A stretch of 32,694 bases of DNA from Anaerolineales bacterium (GCA_016789365.1 JAEURH010000035.1:1-32694), one strand, 5' to 3'; counted from the stretch's first letter, positions 13,682 to 21,433 are shown. A program made the numbers and translations. Notes: generated by a model not told the origin, from the sequence alone.

Positions 13682-14821
13682 ATGAAAAAACGAGTCTTAA
13701 TTTTAGGCGGCGGATTTGGCGGCATTGCAACTGCACACAAATTAAAAGAAAAACTTAGGGATGAAGTTGAAGTGATTCTTGTTGATAAACGTCCATATTT
13801 TATGGTTGGGTTTCGTAAAAGTTGGGCATTGATTGGAGAGAGTCCGCTTGAGGATGGGCAAAAGCCGATTGATAACTTGACCAAGATTGGCGTCGATGTG
13901 AGGCGCGGAATCATTGAGAAGATAAATCCAGCAGAAAAATCTGCAATTGTTGATGGCGAAGAAATCAGAGCAGATGCATTGGTCGTTGCGTTGGGTGCAG
14001 AGTTAAATCCAAATGCTATCAGCGGATTCAAAGAACATGCTTACAACGTGTATGACCCTGATGATATTCCGCGTGCAGAAAAGGCGTTGAGTGAATTCAA
14101 AGGTGGGCGATTGGTGATTGGCGTTTTTGGTGCGCCTTATAAATGTTCGCCCGCGCCGTACGAGATGGCACTATTGATTAAAGAAAAATTCAAAACGCGC
14201 AATGTGAAAGCCAATGTGATTGTGTTTAGTCCACAACCAAAATCGTTGCCCATTTTGAATGCAGAAAGTTGCGATGCCTTTGAATATACATTGGAAGACC
14301 ATGCCATTATGTTTTATCCGAATCACAAAGCGACTAGCATTGAAGCGGGCAAAGTAATTTTTGATGATAAACAAATTGAATTTGATTTATTACTCGGTGT
14401 ACCGCCTCATCGCGCGCCTCAAGTTGTTCGTGATAGCGGCTTGGTCGGTGCTTCGGGTTGGGTTGAGATTAATTCCCGCACCATGGAAACATCATTTGAA
14501 AATGTGTATGCGATTGGTGATGTGACTCATGTGACATTAGCAAATAAAAAACCTTTGCCCAAAGCAGGTTTATTTGCAGAGTTAATGGGTGAAACAGTTG
14601 CGGAAAGAATCGCATCTATATTTTCAGGTCAGGAACCAACAGCAACATTTACGGGTGAAGGCGGTTGTTATTTAGAGGTAGGCAAAGGAAAAGCAAGGAT
14701 GATAAAGGGAAACTTCCTTGCTGAACCTGAACCAATTGTCACATTGACCGAAGCCTCCGTTGAATATTTTGAAGAGAAGAAAAAGTTTGAGAGTGAGCGA
14801 TTGCAGAAGTGGTTTGGGTAG
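13682..14821 (+). CDS. SQR/flavocytochrome-sulfide-dehydrogenase-like FAD oxidoreductase
   Basis: The product has 379 residues with a two-dinucleotide-binding-domain flavoprotein fold. The FAD loop is LGGGFGG (8-14) and the second FAD motif is VYAIGDVT (275-282, Asp280). Cys155 lies in GAPYKCSPAPYEMA, the signature cysteine region of sulfide:quinone reductases and flavocytochrome c sulfide dehydrogenases. Cys329 in GEGGCYLE is the second candidate. It probably oxidises sulfide or reduced sulfur and feeds electrons to quinone or NAD(P). Placed at the end of a sulfur-carrier cluster, it may supply or detoxify sulfane sulfur. No signal peptide is present. SD is AAGGTGAT before ATG 13682; a terminator follows at 14857. 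Other NADH-dehydrogenase-like roles are possible. Confidence 0.82.
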   Translation: MKKRVLILGGGFGGIATAHKLKEKLRDEVEVILVDKRPYFMVGFRKSWALIGESPLEDGQKPIDNLTKIGVDVRRGIIEKINPAEKSAIVDGEEIRADALVVALGAELNPNAISGFKEHAYNVYDPDDIPRAEKALSEFKGGRLVIGVFGAPYKCSPAPYEMALLIKEKFKTRNVKANVIVFSPQPKSLPILNAESCDAFEYTLEDHAIMFYPNHKATSIEAGKVIFDDKQIEFDLLLGVPPHRAPQVVRDSGLVGASGWVEINSRTMETSFENVYAIGDVTHVTLANKKPLPKAGLFAELMGETVAERIASIFSGQEPTATFTGEGGCYLEVGKGKARMIKGNFLAEPEPIVTLTEASVEYFEEKKKFESERLQKWFG

Positions 14822-14856
14822 AAGAAGAGAGTAGAGAACAGAAAATAGAGAATAGG

Positions 14857-14887
14857 AAACTCCCGTCGGTATTTGGCGGGAGTTTTT
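14857..14887 (+). terminator. Intrinsic terminator after the SQR-like gene
   Basis: The stem AAACTCCCG (14857-14865) / CGGGAGTTT (14877-14885) is followed by a T-run. The stem sequence matches the terminators at 1601 and 16678. Confidence 0.88.
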
Positions 14888-14920
14888 GTTTAGGCATTCA
14901 GTTATACTTGTATTGATTTT

Positions 14921-14984
14921 TAACGGAAAGACGCTAGGACGCTAAGATTTAATTTTTTCTTTGCGACACTGTGTCTTTGCGTTA
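14921..14984. repeat. Imperfect palindrome of GACGCTAAG units
   Basis: TAACGGAAAGACGCTAGGAC... (14921-14946) is imperfectly complementary to CTTTGCGACAC...TTTGCGTTA (14959-14984). It is the third element with repeated short units in both arms, here upstream of the TIR-FGE gene. Confidence 0.7.
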
Positions 14985-15000
14985 AAGTTTTTATTTCAGT

Positions 15001-15006
15001 TATAAT
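15001..15006 (+). promoter_or_regulatory. Probable -10 box of the TIR-FGE gene
   Basis: A consensus TATAAT at 15001-15006 would start transcription near 15013, leaving an 18-nt leader without a convincing Shine-Dalgarno. The -35 region is occupied by the right end of the 14921-14984 palindrome. Confidence 0.5.
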
Positions 15007-15030
15007 TTCACAACTTGGGAATATCATACA

Positions 15031-16674
15031 ATGCCCCGTCAACTTCGCGTTTTTCTTTGCCATGCCTCACAAGATAAACCTGCTGTAAAAGAGTTATACC
15101 AACGCCTAAAAGCCGAAGATTGGATAGACCCATGGCTGGATGTAACTAAACTTTTACCAGGACAGGATTGGTGGAAAGTTATTGAAAAATCTGTAGAAGA
15201 AGCAGATGTAGTGATTATATGTCTTTCCAATCAGTCGATAAATAAAGAAGGGGTTGTTCAAAGGGAAATCAAGTATGCTTTTGGCGTGGCACTAGATAAA
15301 TTAGATGAATCTATATTCTTAATTCCTGTGCGCCTAGATGAATGTAATGTTCCCAAAAAGTTAAGAGATTATCAATGGTTAGATTATTACGGTGATAATA
15401 AAGAATATTCAGATAATAAATTATTGGAAGCATTGAAACATCGTTATACCCAGGTTCTTCATCTTGAAGCGGAGCAAATTAGATTAAAACAAATTGAAGA
15501 GCAAAAAAGAGAAGAAGAAGCGCGCAGACTTGCTGATGAACAAAGGAAGGAGAAAGAAAGACTTGATAATGAAAACGCAAAACAGATTAGACGAGAAATA
15601 CGCCGTCGTGAATTGGAAAAAAAATTAAAGAGAGATATAAAAAGACAAAAACAAAAAGAATTTTTTAATAATTTTTCCCATTTTTTCCAAACCAGAATTC
15701 GCCTTTTTTTTGTTGCTGGCGTAGTTTTGATAGGTATTTTAGGGGTTTTATTTATAGGCAATTATCTATTTAGATTTTCGAATGGATTTCTAAACAATAT
15801 TTCTCTAAGCCCAACTTCTATGCCTGCAACACCTACATTAACAGAAACACTATTTGAGCCAACAAAAATTTTCACCCCAACTGTTACGGATATTCCATTT
15901 ACCCCTACAATTGCATTAACCCCTACACCACAATATCGTATTGGTTCAATTATAGTATCAGAGATGGATGGTATGGTGTTGGTTTATATACCCACCGGGG
16001 AATTTATTATGGGTAATGACAAGGGTAAAGAAAATGAACGACCAGCACACCAAGTTTATTTAAGTGCATATTGGCTTGACCAAACCGAAGTGACAAATAA
16101 AATGTATAAGCAATGTGTATCTATTGGACCTTGTAGTCCTCCCAACGTGTTGAGGTCGGAAACTCGTGACACTTATTTTTATAACCCTGCCTTTGAAAAC
16201 TATCCTGTTGTTTCGGTTACTTGGCAGATGGCGTATGATTATTGTCAATGGGCAGGACGGAGGTTGCCAACAGAGGCAGAATGGGAAAAATCAGCTCGGG
16301 GTATAGATGAAAGAATATATCCTTGGGGAAATGAGATTCCAAAAACCAGTTTGCTAAATTATAGCTTCTTTATTGGCGATACAACATTAGCAGGTTCTTA
16401 TCCTAGAGGAGCGAGTTATTATGGTGCTGTTGATATGGCAGGTAATGTTTGGGAGTGGGTAAATGATTTTTATGATGAGATTTATTATGTAGGTTCACCA
16501 AAAGTTGACCCACAAGGTCCCTTGCCATCATTAGGATTAGAAAATCGCGTTATGCGTGGAGGCTCATGGAGAGATGGTGATACTGGAGTCCGTGTTACTA
16601 ATCGTTCTTGGCATGACCAGCGATATACTCTTATTAATCTTGGTTTCCGTTGTGCAATGGATGCAGACCAATAA
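15031..16674 (+). CDS. TIR domain - coiled coil - TM - FGE-like (SUMF1/EgtB/PvdO fold) receptor-like protein
   Basis: The product has 547 residues with a receptor-like layout. Residues 5-120 are a TIR domain ([10 protein letters not shown] at 7-16; [11 protein letters not shown] at 59-69; Glu79 in QREIKYA at the position of the catalytic Glu of TIR NADases). Residues about 140-212 are a charged coiled coil. About 223-247 is a single membrane helix. Residues 255-305 are a Thr/Pro-rich stalk. Residues 311-542 are an FGE-sulfatase/C-type-lectin-like domain ([68 protein letters not shown]). The C-terminal domain lacks the CxxxxC cysteine pair needed to make formylglycine, so it more likely binds a ligand. 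The inferred topology is TIR inside, FGE domain outside, linking an external signal to NAD cleavage or signalling. Confidence 0.88.
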   Translation: MPRQLRVFLCHASQDKPAVKELYQRLKAEDWIDPWLDVTKLLPGQDWWKVIEKSVEEADVVIICLSNQSINKEGVVQREIKYAFGVALDKLDESIFLIPVRLDECNVPKKLRDYQWLDYYGDNKEYSDNKLLEALKHRYTQVLHLEAEQIRLKQIEEQKREEEARRLADEQRKEKERLDNENAKQIRREIRRRELEKKLKRDIKRQKQKEFFNNFSHFFQTRIRLFFVAGVVLIGILGVLFIGNYLFRFSNGFLNNISLSPTSMPATPTLTETLFEPTKIFTPTVTDIPFTPTIALTPTPQYRIGSIIVSEMDGMVLVYIPTGEFIMGNDKGKENERPAHQVYLSAYWLDQTEVTNKMYKQCVSIGPCSPPNVLRSETRDTYFYNPAFENYPVVSVTWQMAYDYCQWAGRRLPTEAEWEKSARGIDERIYPWGNEIPKTSLLNYSFFIGDTTLAGSYPRGASYYGAVDMAGNVWEWVNDFYDEIYYVGSPKVDPQGPLPSLGLENRVMRGGSWRDGDTGVRVTNRSWHDQRYTLINLGFRCAMDADQ

Positions 16675-16677
16675 AAC

Positions 16678-16706
16678 AAAACTCCCGCCAACATGACGGG
16701 AGTTTT
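16678..16706. terminator. Bidirectional intrinsic terminator
   Basis: The stem AAAACTCCCG (16678-16687) / CGGGAGTTTT (16697-16706) is flanked by A and T runs, between the converging TIR-FGE and FG-GAP genes. Its core is the same as at 14857-14885. Confidence 0.88.
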
Positions 16707-16707
16707 T

Positions 16708-16726
16708 TACGCATTACGAATTACGC
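16708..16726. repeat. ATTACG-type short repeat
   Basis: TTACGCATTACGAATTACG, one of four places in the window with this tandem word family (others near 20566, 21434 and 30324). All lie just after gene ends. Confidence 0.55.
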
Positions 16727-16742
16727 TTCACTATTCACTTCA

Positions 16743-18293
16743 TCACGCAAGAATCACCTGACCACAATACTCACATTTATCCATGCCGAGTTCGAGTGTG
16801 CCGCCGCAGTTGGGGCAATTGAAGGTTTCGGCTTTGATGTTATACCCTGCGGCTTTGAAAGCGGCTTCGTTTTCGGCTAAATCTCCGCGCAGGCGTTTGA
16901 GGCGCGCGAGATAAGCATCACCAGCCATTTCACCAGATTTTCTTAATCGTTCCACATCCGCAATGTGTTCTTTCAACATACGGCGTTGTGCATCCAAACT
17001 TTCTTTGCTTTTATCTTGAAACGAAACTTTCATCTCAGGTTTCGGCGGGATAGAACTAAGTATCCCCGCAATGACCAGTATCACAGCAGAAACAAGTATC
17101 CCGACGATGAGAGGCGTGTACGTAAATCCAGGGATAGCACTCAAAGTCACTTTTTGAGTCTGTACTTCGTTGTAATCTGCCACCACCACATAACGTTCAT
17201 TTCCAAGTTTGCCAATATCAACGCGCGTGATGCCCGTTGAATGGGTTGGCAAATTATTGCGCGTGCCATCGGCAGTGAACACGGCGATAACGCCCGCATC
17301 ATCGCCGATGACCGCTTCTTGTTTGCCATCTTCATCAATATCTAAGCCTGAAATTTCTGTCACTTTGTCGGATAAAGAACCGCTCCAAATCTGACGTGCA
17401 GTTGTTCCGTCGTAGGAGAACGCCCACACGCCTCCATCTTTTCCGCCGACCACAATTTCACGCGAGGATGGGTCGCCATCTAATTCAACTTCACGCACTT
17501 CGCTCACTGCCTGCCCTAATGACTTGTTAAAAATCACACTGCCATCTTTTGCAGAATAAATATAAAAATCACCATATTCACTGCCCGTGATAACTTCACT
17601 GTTTCCATCGGCGTTCAAATCAAATGCACGCATTCGGCGGAGTTGACTGCTTCCATTGCTCCAAAGGGTTTGACCATTGCTATCAATCACATACACGCCG
17701 CCATCATACGAAGCGACCGCTAAATGAATCTGACCGCCAATGCGGGCATCATCCATGCCACGAATTTCTTGATTACCAATATCATCTGACCATAAAATTT
17801 GACCGTTCAAATCTATCGCCAGCAAGCCACTGGACATATCACCCAAAATAATTTGCGGTCCAGAAGCAAAGCGGATTAATGCCACGCGAGAAGGCGTGCC
17901 AATTGGAAGCCCAGTAACAAGTGTGCGGATTTGCCCGTTGATAATCACATCCACGCCGCCGCTATAAAACACAATCACATCTTCTATGCCATCACCATTG
18001 AAATCACCGAGCGTGGTTTTGAGTTGATTGTAATTATGCGACCATAAAATATTTCCACTGCCATCAAATGCGGTGACGTTGTTAATGTTTTGAATAAACA
18101 ATTCGTTTTGACCATCACCTGTTAAATCAATCACTTTCATACTTTCGGCGGTGGAATACGGTTGAGTCCATGCGGTATTGCTGCCAAATTTTTGCGCGGT
18201 GACGATTCCACTAAAAGCAAATACGCCCGAAACCACCATCACTAAACAAGATAATACAAATGCGATAATAAAAGGAATAACTTTTCGATTCAT
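16743..18293 (-). CDS. FG-GAP/VCBS beta-propeller - TM - cytoplasmic zinc-ribbon protein
   Basis: The product has 516 residues. A signal-anchor helix (about 7-32) is followed by an outer-facing propeller (about 35-385) with repeated Asp-rich FG-GAP loops: DLTGDGQNE, DFNGDGIED, DLNADGNSE, DIDEDGKQE, which commonly bind Ca. PQQ-like blade words such as GNILWSHN, GQILWSDD and GQTLWSNG alternate with them. A second helix (about 394-413) leads to a charged helical segment (about 425-485) and a C-terminal zinc ribbon with Cys493, Cys496, Cys507 and Cys510. So an external sensor-like propeller is joined to an internal zinc finger; the function is unknown. Its start is preceded by AAAGG. It converges on the TIR-FGE gene, and together with the next gene it forms a minus-strand pair split by a family A repeat. 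Confidence 0.85.
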   Translation of the reverse strand: MNRKVIPFIIAFVLSCLVMVVSGVFAFSGIVTAQKFGSNTAWTQPYSTAESMKVIDLTGDGQNELFIQNINNVTAFDGSGNILWSHNYNQLKTTLGDFNGDGIEDVIVFYSGGVDVIINGQIRTLVTGLPIGTPSRVALIRFASGPQIILGDMSSGLLAIDLNGQILWSDDIGNQEIRGMDDARIGGQIHLAVASYDGGVYVIDSNGQTLWSNGSSQLRRMRAFDLNADGNSEVITGSEYGDFYIYSAKDGSVIFNKSLGQAVSEVREVELDGDPSSREIVVGGKDGGVWAFSYDGTTARQIWSGSLSDKVTEISGLDIDEDGKQEAVIGDDAGVIAVFTADGTRNNLPTHSTGITRVDIGKLGNERYVVVADYNEVQTQKVTLSAIPGFTYTPLIVGILVSAVILVIAGILSSIPPKPEMKVSFQDKSKESLDAQRRMLKEHIADVERLRKSGEMAGDAYLARLKRLRGDLAENEAAFKAAGYNIKAETFNCPNCGGTLELGMDKCEYCGQVILA

Positions 18294-18321
18294 GAATATG
18301 ACCTTTCGTTGTGATAATTAT

Positions 18322-18445
18322 GTCATTGCGAGAAGTGTTGCAAAGCAACACGACGAAGCAATCTTATAATTAAGTTTGAGATTGCTTCGTCGTCTTGGTC
18401 TCGGTACGCGCTTCGCGCACTCGACTAGCGACAACTCGCAATGAC
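18322..18445. repeat. Four-arm palindromic repeat, family A copy 2, with a nested family B fragment
   Basis: Outer stem GTCATTGCGAG (18322-18332) / CTCGCAATGAC (18435-18445). Inner stem CGAAGCAATCT / AGATTGCTTCG (18354-18364 / 18379-18389). Left side hairpin GTGTTGC AAA GCAACAC (18335-18351). The right side arm (18390-18434) is enlarged and contains GGTCTCGGTAC ... CACTCGACTA, which matches the right half of family B elements around a GCGCTTCGCGC hairpin. Confidence 0.82.
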
Positions 18446-18452
18446 GAATGAC

Positions 18453-19385
18453 TTACGCCGTCTTTCGTTGTAAAAGTGAATATGCCGACTTTAGAAAATT
18501 CAAAATATGGTCTTGCTCTACTTCTTCAAATGGAGATTTGGCGACTATATTAATCATACCGCCTTCAGTGTTTAACTCCGCGATGGTATATTTTCCAATG
18601 TTTTGACCTTGTCTGAAGGTTGGGTTTGGAACGATTTTGTAAGCCTGTGGGTTGACGACAATACGCACTTTTAATTCTTGTTCAGCACCTTTGAATTTTT
18701 CTGGCTTCGATTTCATTTTTCCGCTGATGCGACTGCGCTTCCAGTATGATTTTCTATTTTTTGTTTTTTGAATCGCATTTACTCTTAAAACATTACCGTC
18801 ATAAAGTTTTGCTTTCAATGAGAGCCATTGGTCAGCGAAGTGTTGTGTGGTTCTATCTTGCGCGTCTTTGGTTTCGCGCGCAACTTTGGTGGGGAGCATG
18901 GCTCCAGTTAAATCCAAATGCCCGAGGAAAGTGCTATCAGGTTTGAGGTCATCACGAAGCGTGTGTAAAATTTCTTTCAAGCCTTTGTAACGCGGAGAAA
19001 AATCATGCGAGTCACTTTTTCGTAAACTCCTCGCCATGATGAATGATGCAATCCACAAAAGAAATGCGCCACCAGAAAATACAAGTGAAAAATATCCGAA
19101 GACTAAAAGTAAAACATCAATCAAAACCAAACCTACGCCGACGAAAAAAATAATCATCGGAATCCAACGCCATTTGTCGCCAGCGGTTTCTGTTTTTTCA
19201 ACTTTGCTTTTAAATTCATCCATGCCGCGCATAATCGAATCGGGTTTATCGGCAATGGAGATATAAACTGGTGTGTAATCTTTTTTGCCTGCGCGTGTTG
19301 GTGCAGGTGTTTTTTTGCGAGCCGTGTTTAACAAATAAAAAAACAAAATAACAACAACGACTGCAATTCCACAAAAAACAAACAT
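18453..19385 (-). CDS. Membrane protein of unknown function
   Basis: The product has 310 residues. One hydrophobic helix at the N-terminus (about 2-20) and two more (about 75-95 and 98-118) are followed by a soluble, mostly basic domain (about 130-310) with PRYKGLKEILHTLRDD, a Lys/Arg-rich segment (RKSYWKRSRISGKMK) and a C-terminal helix EQDHILNFLKSAYSLLQ. No catalytic motif is recognised. Only the order on the minus strand links it to the FG-GAP protein downstream, and a family A repeat separates them. GGAGG precedes the ATG by 5 nt. It diverges from the leaderless GT4 gene with only 31 bp between starts. Confidence 0.7.
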   Translation of the reverse strand: MFVFCGIAVVVVILFFYLLNTARKKTPAPTRAGKKDYTPVYISIADKPDSIMRGMDEFKSKVEKTETAGDKWRWIPMIIFFVGVGLVLIDVLLLVFGYFSLVFSGGAFLLWIASFIMARSLRKSDSHDFSPRYKGLKEILHTLRDDLKPDSTFLGHLDLTGAMLPTKVARETKDAQDRTTQHFADQWLSLKAKLYDGNVLRVNAIQKTKNRKSYWKRSRISGKMKSKPEKFKGAEQELKVRIVVNPQAYKIVPNPTFRQGQNIGKYTIAELNTEGGMINIVAKSPFEEVEQDHILNFLKSAYSLLQRKTA

Positions 19386-19402
19386 TCATTCCTCCGAGCG
19401 TT

Positions 19403-19417
19403 TATAATCCAACGCGA
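19403..19417 (+). promoter_or_regulatory. Leaderless-type -10 box of the GT4 gene
   Basis: A perfect TATAAT (19403-19408) ends 8 nt before the ATG at 19417. No Shine-Dalgarno lies between. The opposite-strand gene's SD (CGGAGG) overlaps the region where the -35 spacer would be. Confidence 0.6.
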
Positions 19418-20589
19418 TGCCTAAAATTCTTTACACTGCTTTCGATATTGTACCAAGCCCAAAGGGCGCGTCCACTCATATTTTGCATAATCTTCGCGGG
19501 TTGGTCAATAGCCAATTTGATGTCCATCTTATCACGCCCAACGACGGGCTTCTACCCACCGAAGATACTATTGAGGGCGCAAAAGTCACGCGCATTTCGC
19601 AAGACCTTTCGCAAAATTTTTTGGCGCGGGCTGTGCATTTTGGCAAATCGGTCATGTCTCATTTGGCTTTGCATCAAGATTACGACGTGGTGCATTTCAG
19701 AAATATTTGGGATGGCTTTTCAATTACTCAAAATAAAAATAAATTCAAATACAAAACATTGTTTGAAGTGAACGGGCTTCCTTCTATTGAGTTGAAATAT
19801 CATTACCCAGGTTTAGATTCTGAACTGTTATCAAAAATCAAAGAGCAAGAAATTGCGACATTACATTTAAGTGATGCGATAATCTGCCCCTCACATGTGA
19901 CTCGCGACTACATCGCCTCATTAGGTCTTGACCGAAAACTGGTGACTGTTATCCCCAACGGAGTCAGCCCTTCAGATTTTTCTCCATCACCTCTGCCGAT
20001 TCGTGAAAACCGAATCCCTGTTTTGCTTTACATTGGCACATTAGCCAATTGGCAAGGCTTAGATGTTTTGATTAAAGCATTGCCTAAAATTCTTGAACAT
20101 CAGCCAGTCAAATTACAAATCGTCGGGCGTGGACGTTCTCGTCAAAGAAAAATGTTGGCAAAACAAATTCGCAAATTGGGTTTAGAAGAATATGTATTGA
20201 TTCAACCCGCCGTGCCTCACCATGAAATTCCGCAATTAATTTCAGAAGCAGATATTTGCGTTGCCCCGCTTGGACTCAATGATAGAAACGTGACGCAAGG
20301 AGCATGTCCCATCAAAGTTTTAGAATACATGGCGGCAGGCAGACCTTTGCTTGCATCCAACATGCCAATTGTGCGTGAACTCGTGCGTGAGGATATTGAT
20401 GGCTTATTATTCTCCCCAAATGACCCTGATGATTTAACTCGTCAAGTTTTAGTTTTATTAAATGATTTTGAATTATCACAAAGACTTGCAACTTCCGCCT
20501 CAGAACGTGCTTTGACAAAGTTTACATGGCATGAATCGCAGAAGAAGTTGGTGAAGGTGTATGCGAAATTCGTAATTCGTAATTCGTAA
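19417..20589 (+). CDS. Glycosyltransferase family 4 (GT-B fold)
   Basis: The product has 390 residues with the two Rossmann-like halves of GT-B enzymes. The N-terminal acceptor half has a Gly-rich PSPKGASTH loop near residue 12. The linker region includes VTVIPNGVSPSDF (near 187). The donor half has YIGTLANWQGLDVLIKALPK (near 206) and the nucleotide-sugar site ADICVAPL ... ACPIKVLEYMAAGRPLLAS (near 285-315). It would transfer a sugar from an NDP-sugar to a lipid, sugar or protein acceptor, at the inner face of the membrane. The acceptor is unknown, and no polysaccharide cluster surrounds it. The last residues (FVIRNS) and the stop are encoded by the ATTCGTA tandem repeat at 20566-20590. It appears to be leaderless. 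Confidence 0.88.
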   Translation: MPKILYTAFDIVPSPKGASTHILHNLRGLVNSQFDVHLITPNDGLLPTEDTIEGAKVTRISQDLSQNFLARAVHFGKSVMSHLALHQDYDVVHFRNIWDGFSITQNKNKFKYKTLFEVNGLPSIELKYHYPGLDSELLSKIKEQEIATLHLSDAIICPSHVTRDYIASLGLDRKLVTVIPNGVSPSDFSPSPLPIRENRIPVLLYIGTLANWQGLDVLIKALPKILEHQPVKLQIVGRGRSRQRKMLAKQIRKLGLEEYVLIQPAVPHHEIPQLISEADICVAPLGLNDRNVTQGACPIKVLEYMAAGRPLLASNMPIVRELVREDIDGLLFSPNDPDDLTRQVLVLLNDFELSQRLATSASERALTKFTWHESQKKLVKVYAKFVIRNS

Positions 20590-20613
20590 TTTACGTTTTA
20601 CGCATCACGAATT
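20566..20613. repeat. ATTCGTA tandem repeat across two converging gene ends
   Basis: AATTCGT occurs three times in tandem (20567-20588), then TTTACGTTTTACGCATCACG and a final ACGAATT in inverted sense. It encodes the last residues of the GT4 protein and reaches into the end of the thioesterase gene. Confidence 0.65.
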
Positions 20614-21014
20614 AGTTCAAATATCTTTTGTACTTTTTCAGGCACAGCCTTCGGCATCCCTGTTTTTACATCCACAAACACCCAATCCGTTTCACCTTTA
20701 ACTAAAACTTTCTCATCAGATTTTCTGATAAATTCATATTTTCTTAGCGAACGCACACGCCGAATATTTTCTACCCAAGTTTTAATTTCAATTTCTTCAT
20801 CCGCAAACGCGGGCAAAAAATATTCAATTTTATGCTCACGCACCACCCAAGTGGACTCACTACCTTGTGCTTCAATGCCACCAATCGAAGCGTAATGCTC
20901 CACTGCAACATCTTGCATCCACTGCACATACATCACATTGTTGACATGTCCATTTTCATCAATGGCGGATTTTGGAATCTTAATCAACTTTGAATAAACA
21001 GAAGAAAGAGGCAT
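20598..21014 (-). CDS. Hot-dog acyl-CoA thioesterase (YbgC/4HBT-like)
   Basis: The product has 138 residues of the 4-hydroxybenzoyl-CoA thioesterase/YbgC type. The active-site region is IDENGHVNNVMYVQWMQDVAVEH (about residues 17-39), equivalent to the family's DxxGHVNN. The later WVVREHKIEYFLPA and ETDWVFVDVKTGMPKAVP segments fit the beta strands of the fold. It would hydrolyse acyl-CoA thioesters of unknown chain type in the cytoplasm. The gene is single, converging on the GT4 gene. TAAAAT on the minus strand at 21026-21021 ends 6 nt before the ATG with no SD, so it appears to be leaderless. Confidence 0.88.
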   Translation of the reverse strand: MPLSSVYSKLIKIPKSAIDENGHVNNVMYVQWMQDVAVEHYASIGGIEAQGSESTWVVREHKIEYFLPAFADEEIEIKTWVENIRRVRSLRKYEFIRKSDEKVLVKGETDWVFVDVKTGMPKAVPEKVQKIFELIRDA

Positions 21015-21026
21015 GGAATTATTTTA
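21014..21026 (-). promoter_or_regulatory. Leaderless-type -10 box of the thioesterase gene
   Basis: On the minus strand TAAAAT (21026-21021) is followed by six nt and then the ATG (21014). No Shine-Dalgarno is present. The spacing is identical to that at 2402 and 8937. Confidence 0.6.
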
Positions 21027-21051
21027 TCATTTGATAAAATACACACATTCT

Positions 21052-21135
21052 GCCATTCTGAGCCACGTTTTTGTTCTTATAGCGAAGAATCTCTACAATT
21101 ATCTCAGAGACCCTTCACTTCGTTCAGGGTGACAC
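21052..21135. repeat. Palindromic repeat, family C copy 1, with reversed AAAGAACAAGA-like arm
   Basis: The ends are GCCATTCTGAG (21052-21062) and TTCAGGGTGACAC (21123-21135); the inner stem is GAAGAATCTCT / AGAGACCCTTC. Its left side arm (CCACGTTTTTGTTCTTATAG, 21063-21082) is the near-exact reverse complement of the right arm of family A copy 3, placed at the equivalent junction. It precedes the 86-residue gene. Confidence 0.75.
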
Positions 21136-21151
21136 AAACTAAAGAGGAAAC

Positions 21152-21412
21152 ATGGCAAAATTAATCCCCGCCTCAGAACGACTTGTCCGTGCGCGAAAAC
21201 TGATTCAAAAAGCCAGAGATTACCCTGCGCCTACAACAGGTCTCGGCAAAAGTGATTTGTCTTACGTTGCCAATGTGAAAGATTTATTACGCCAAGCAAA
21301 AGATATGATTAAGTTTATATCTATGACTCCAACTGCAAGTGCTGAAACGAAAGCAGAAGTCAAAAAGATTTATGAAGAAATTGAACAGGCGGAAAAAGAG
21401 ATATTGAGTTAG
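21152..21412 (+). CDS. Small helical protein of unknown function
   Basis: The product has 86 residues, mostly amphipathic helix: RLVRARKLIQKARDY, then a proline/glycine break (PAPTTGLGKSDLSY), then VKDLLRQAKDMIKFI and a charged ETKAEVKKIYEEIEQAEKEI helix. There is no Cys, signal or membrane segment, so it should be a soluble helical bundle. GAGGAAAC precedes the ATG. I do not recognise the family; the strong codon structure and SD argue that it is real. Confidence 0.75.
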   Translation: MAKLIPASERLVRARKLIQKARDYPAPTTGLGKSDLSYVANVKDLLRQAKDMIKFISMTPTASAETKAEVKKIYEEIEQAEKEILS

Positions 21413-21433
21413 GAAAGAGCCATCAGCCGTTTT

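Noticed and set aside
16540..16674. The C-terminus of the FGE-like domain as a variable region of a diversity-generating retroelement
   Set aside because: FGE/C-type-lectin folds are common DGR targets and this is the right position, but there is no reverse transcriptase, no recognisable template repeat and no adenine-rich mirrored copy in the window.
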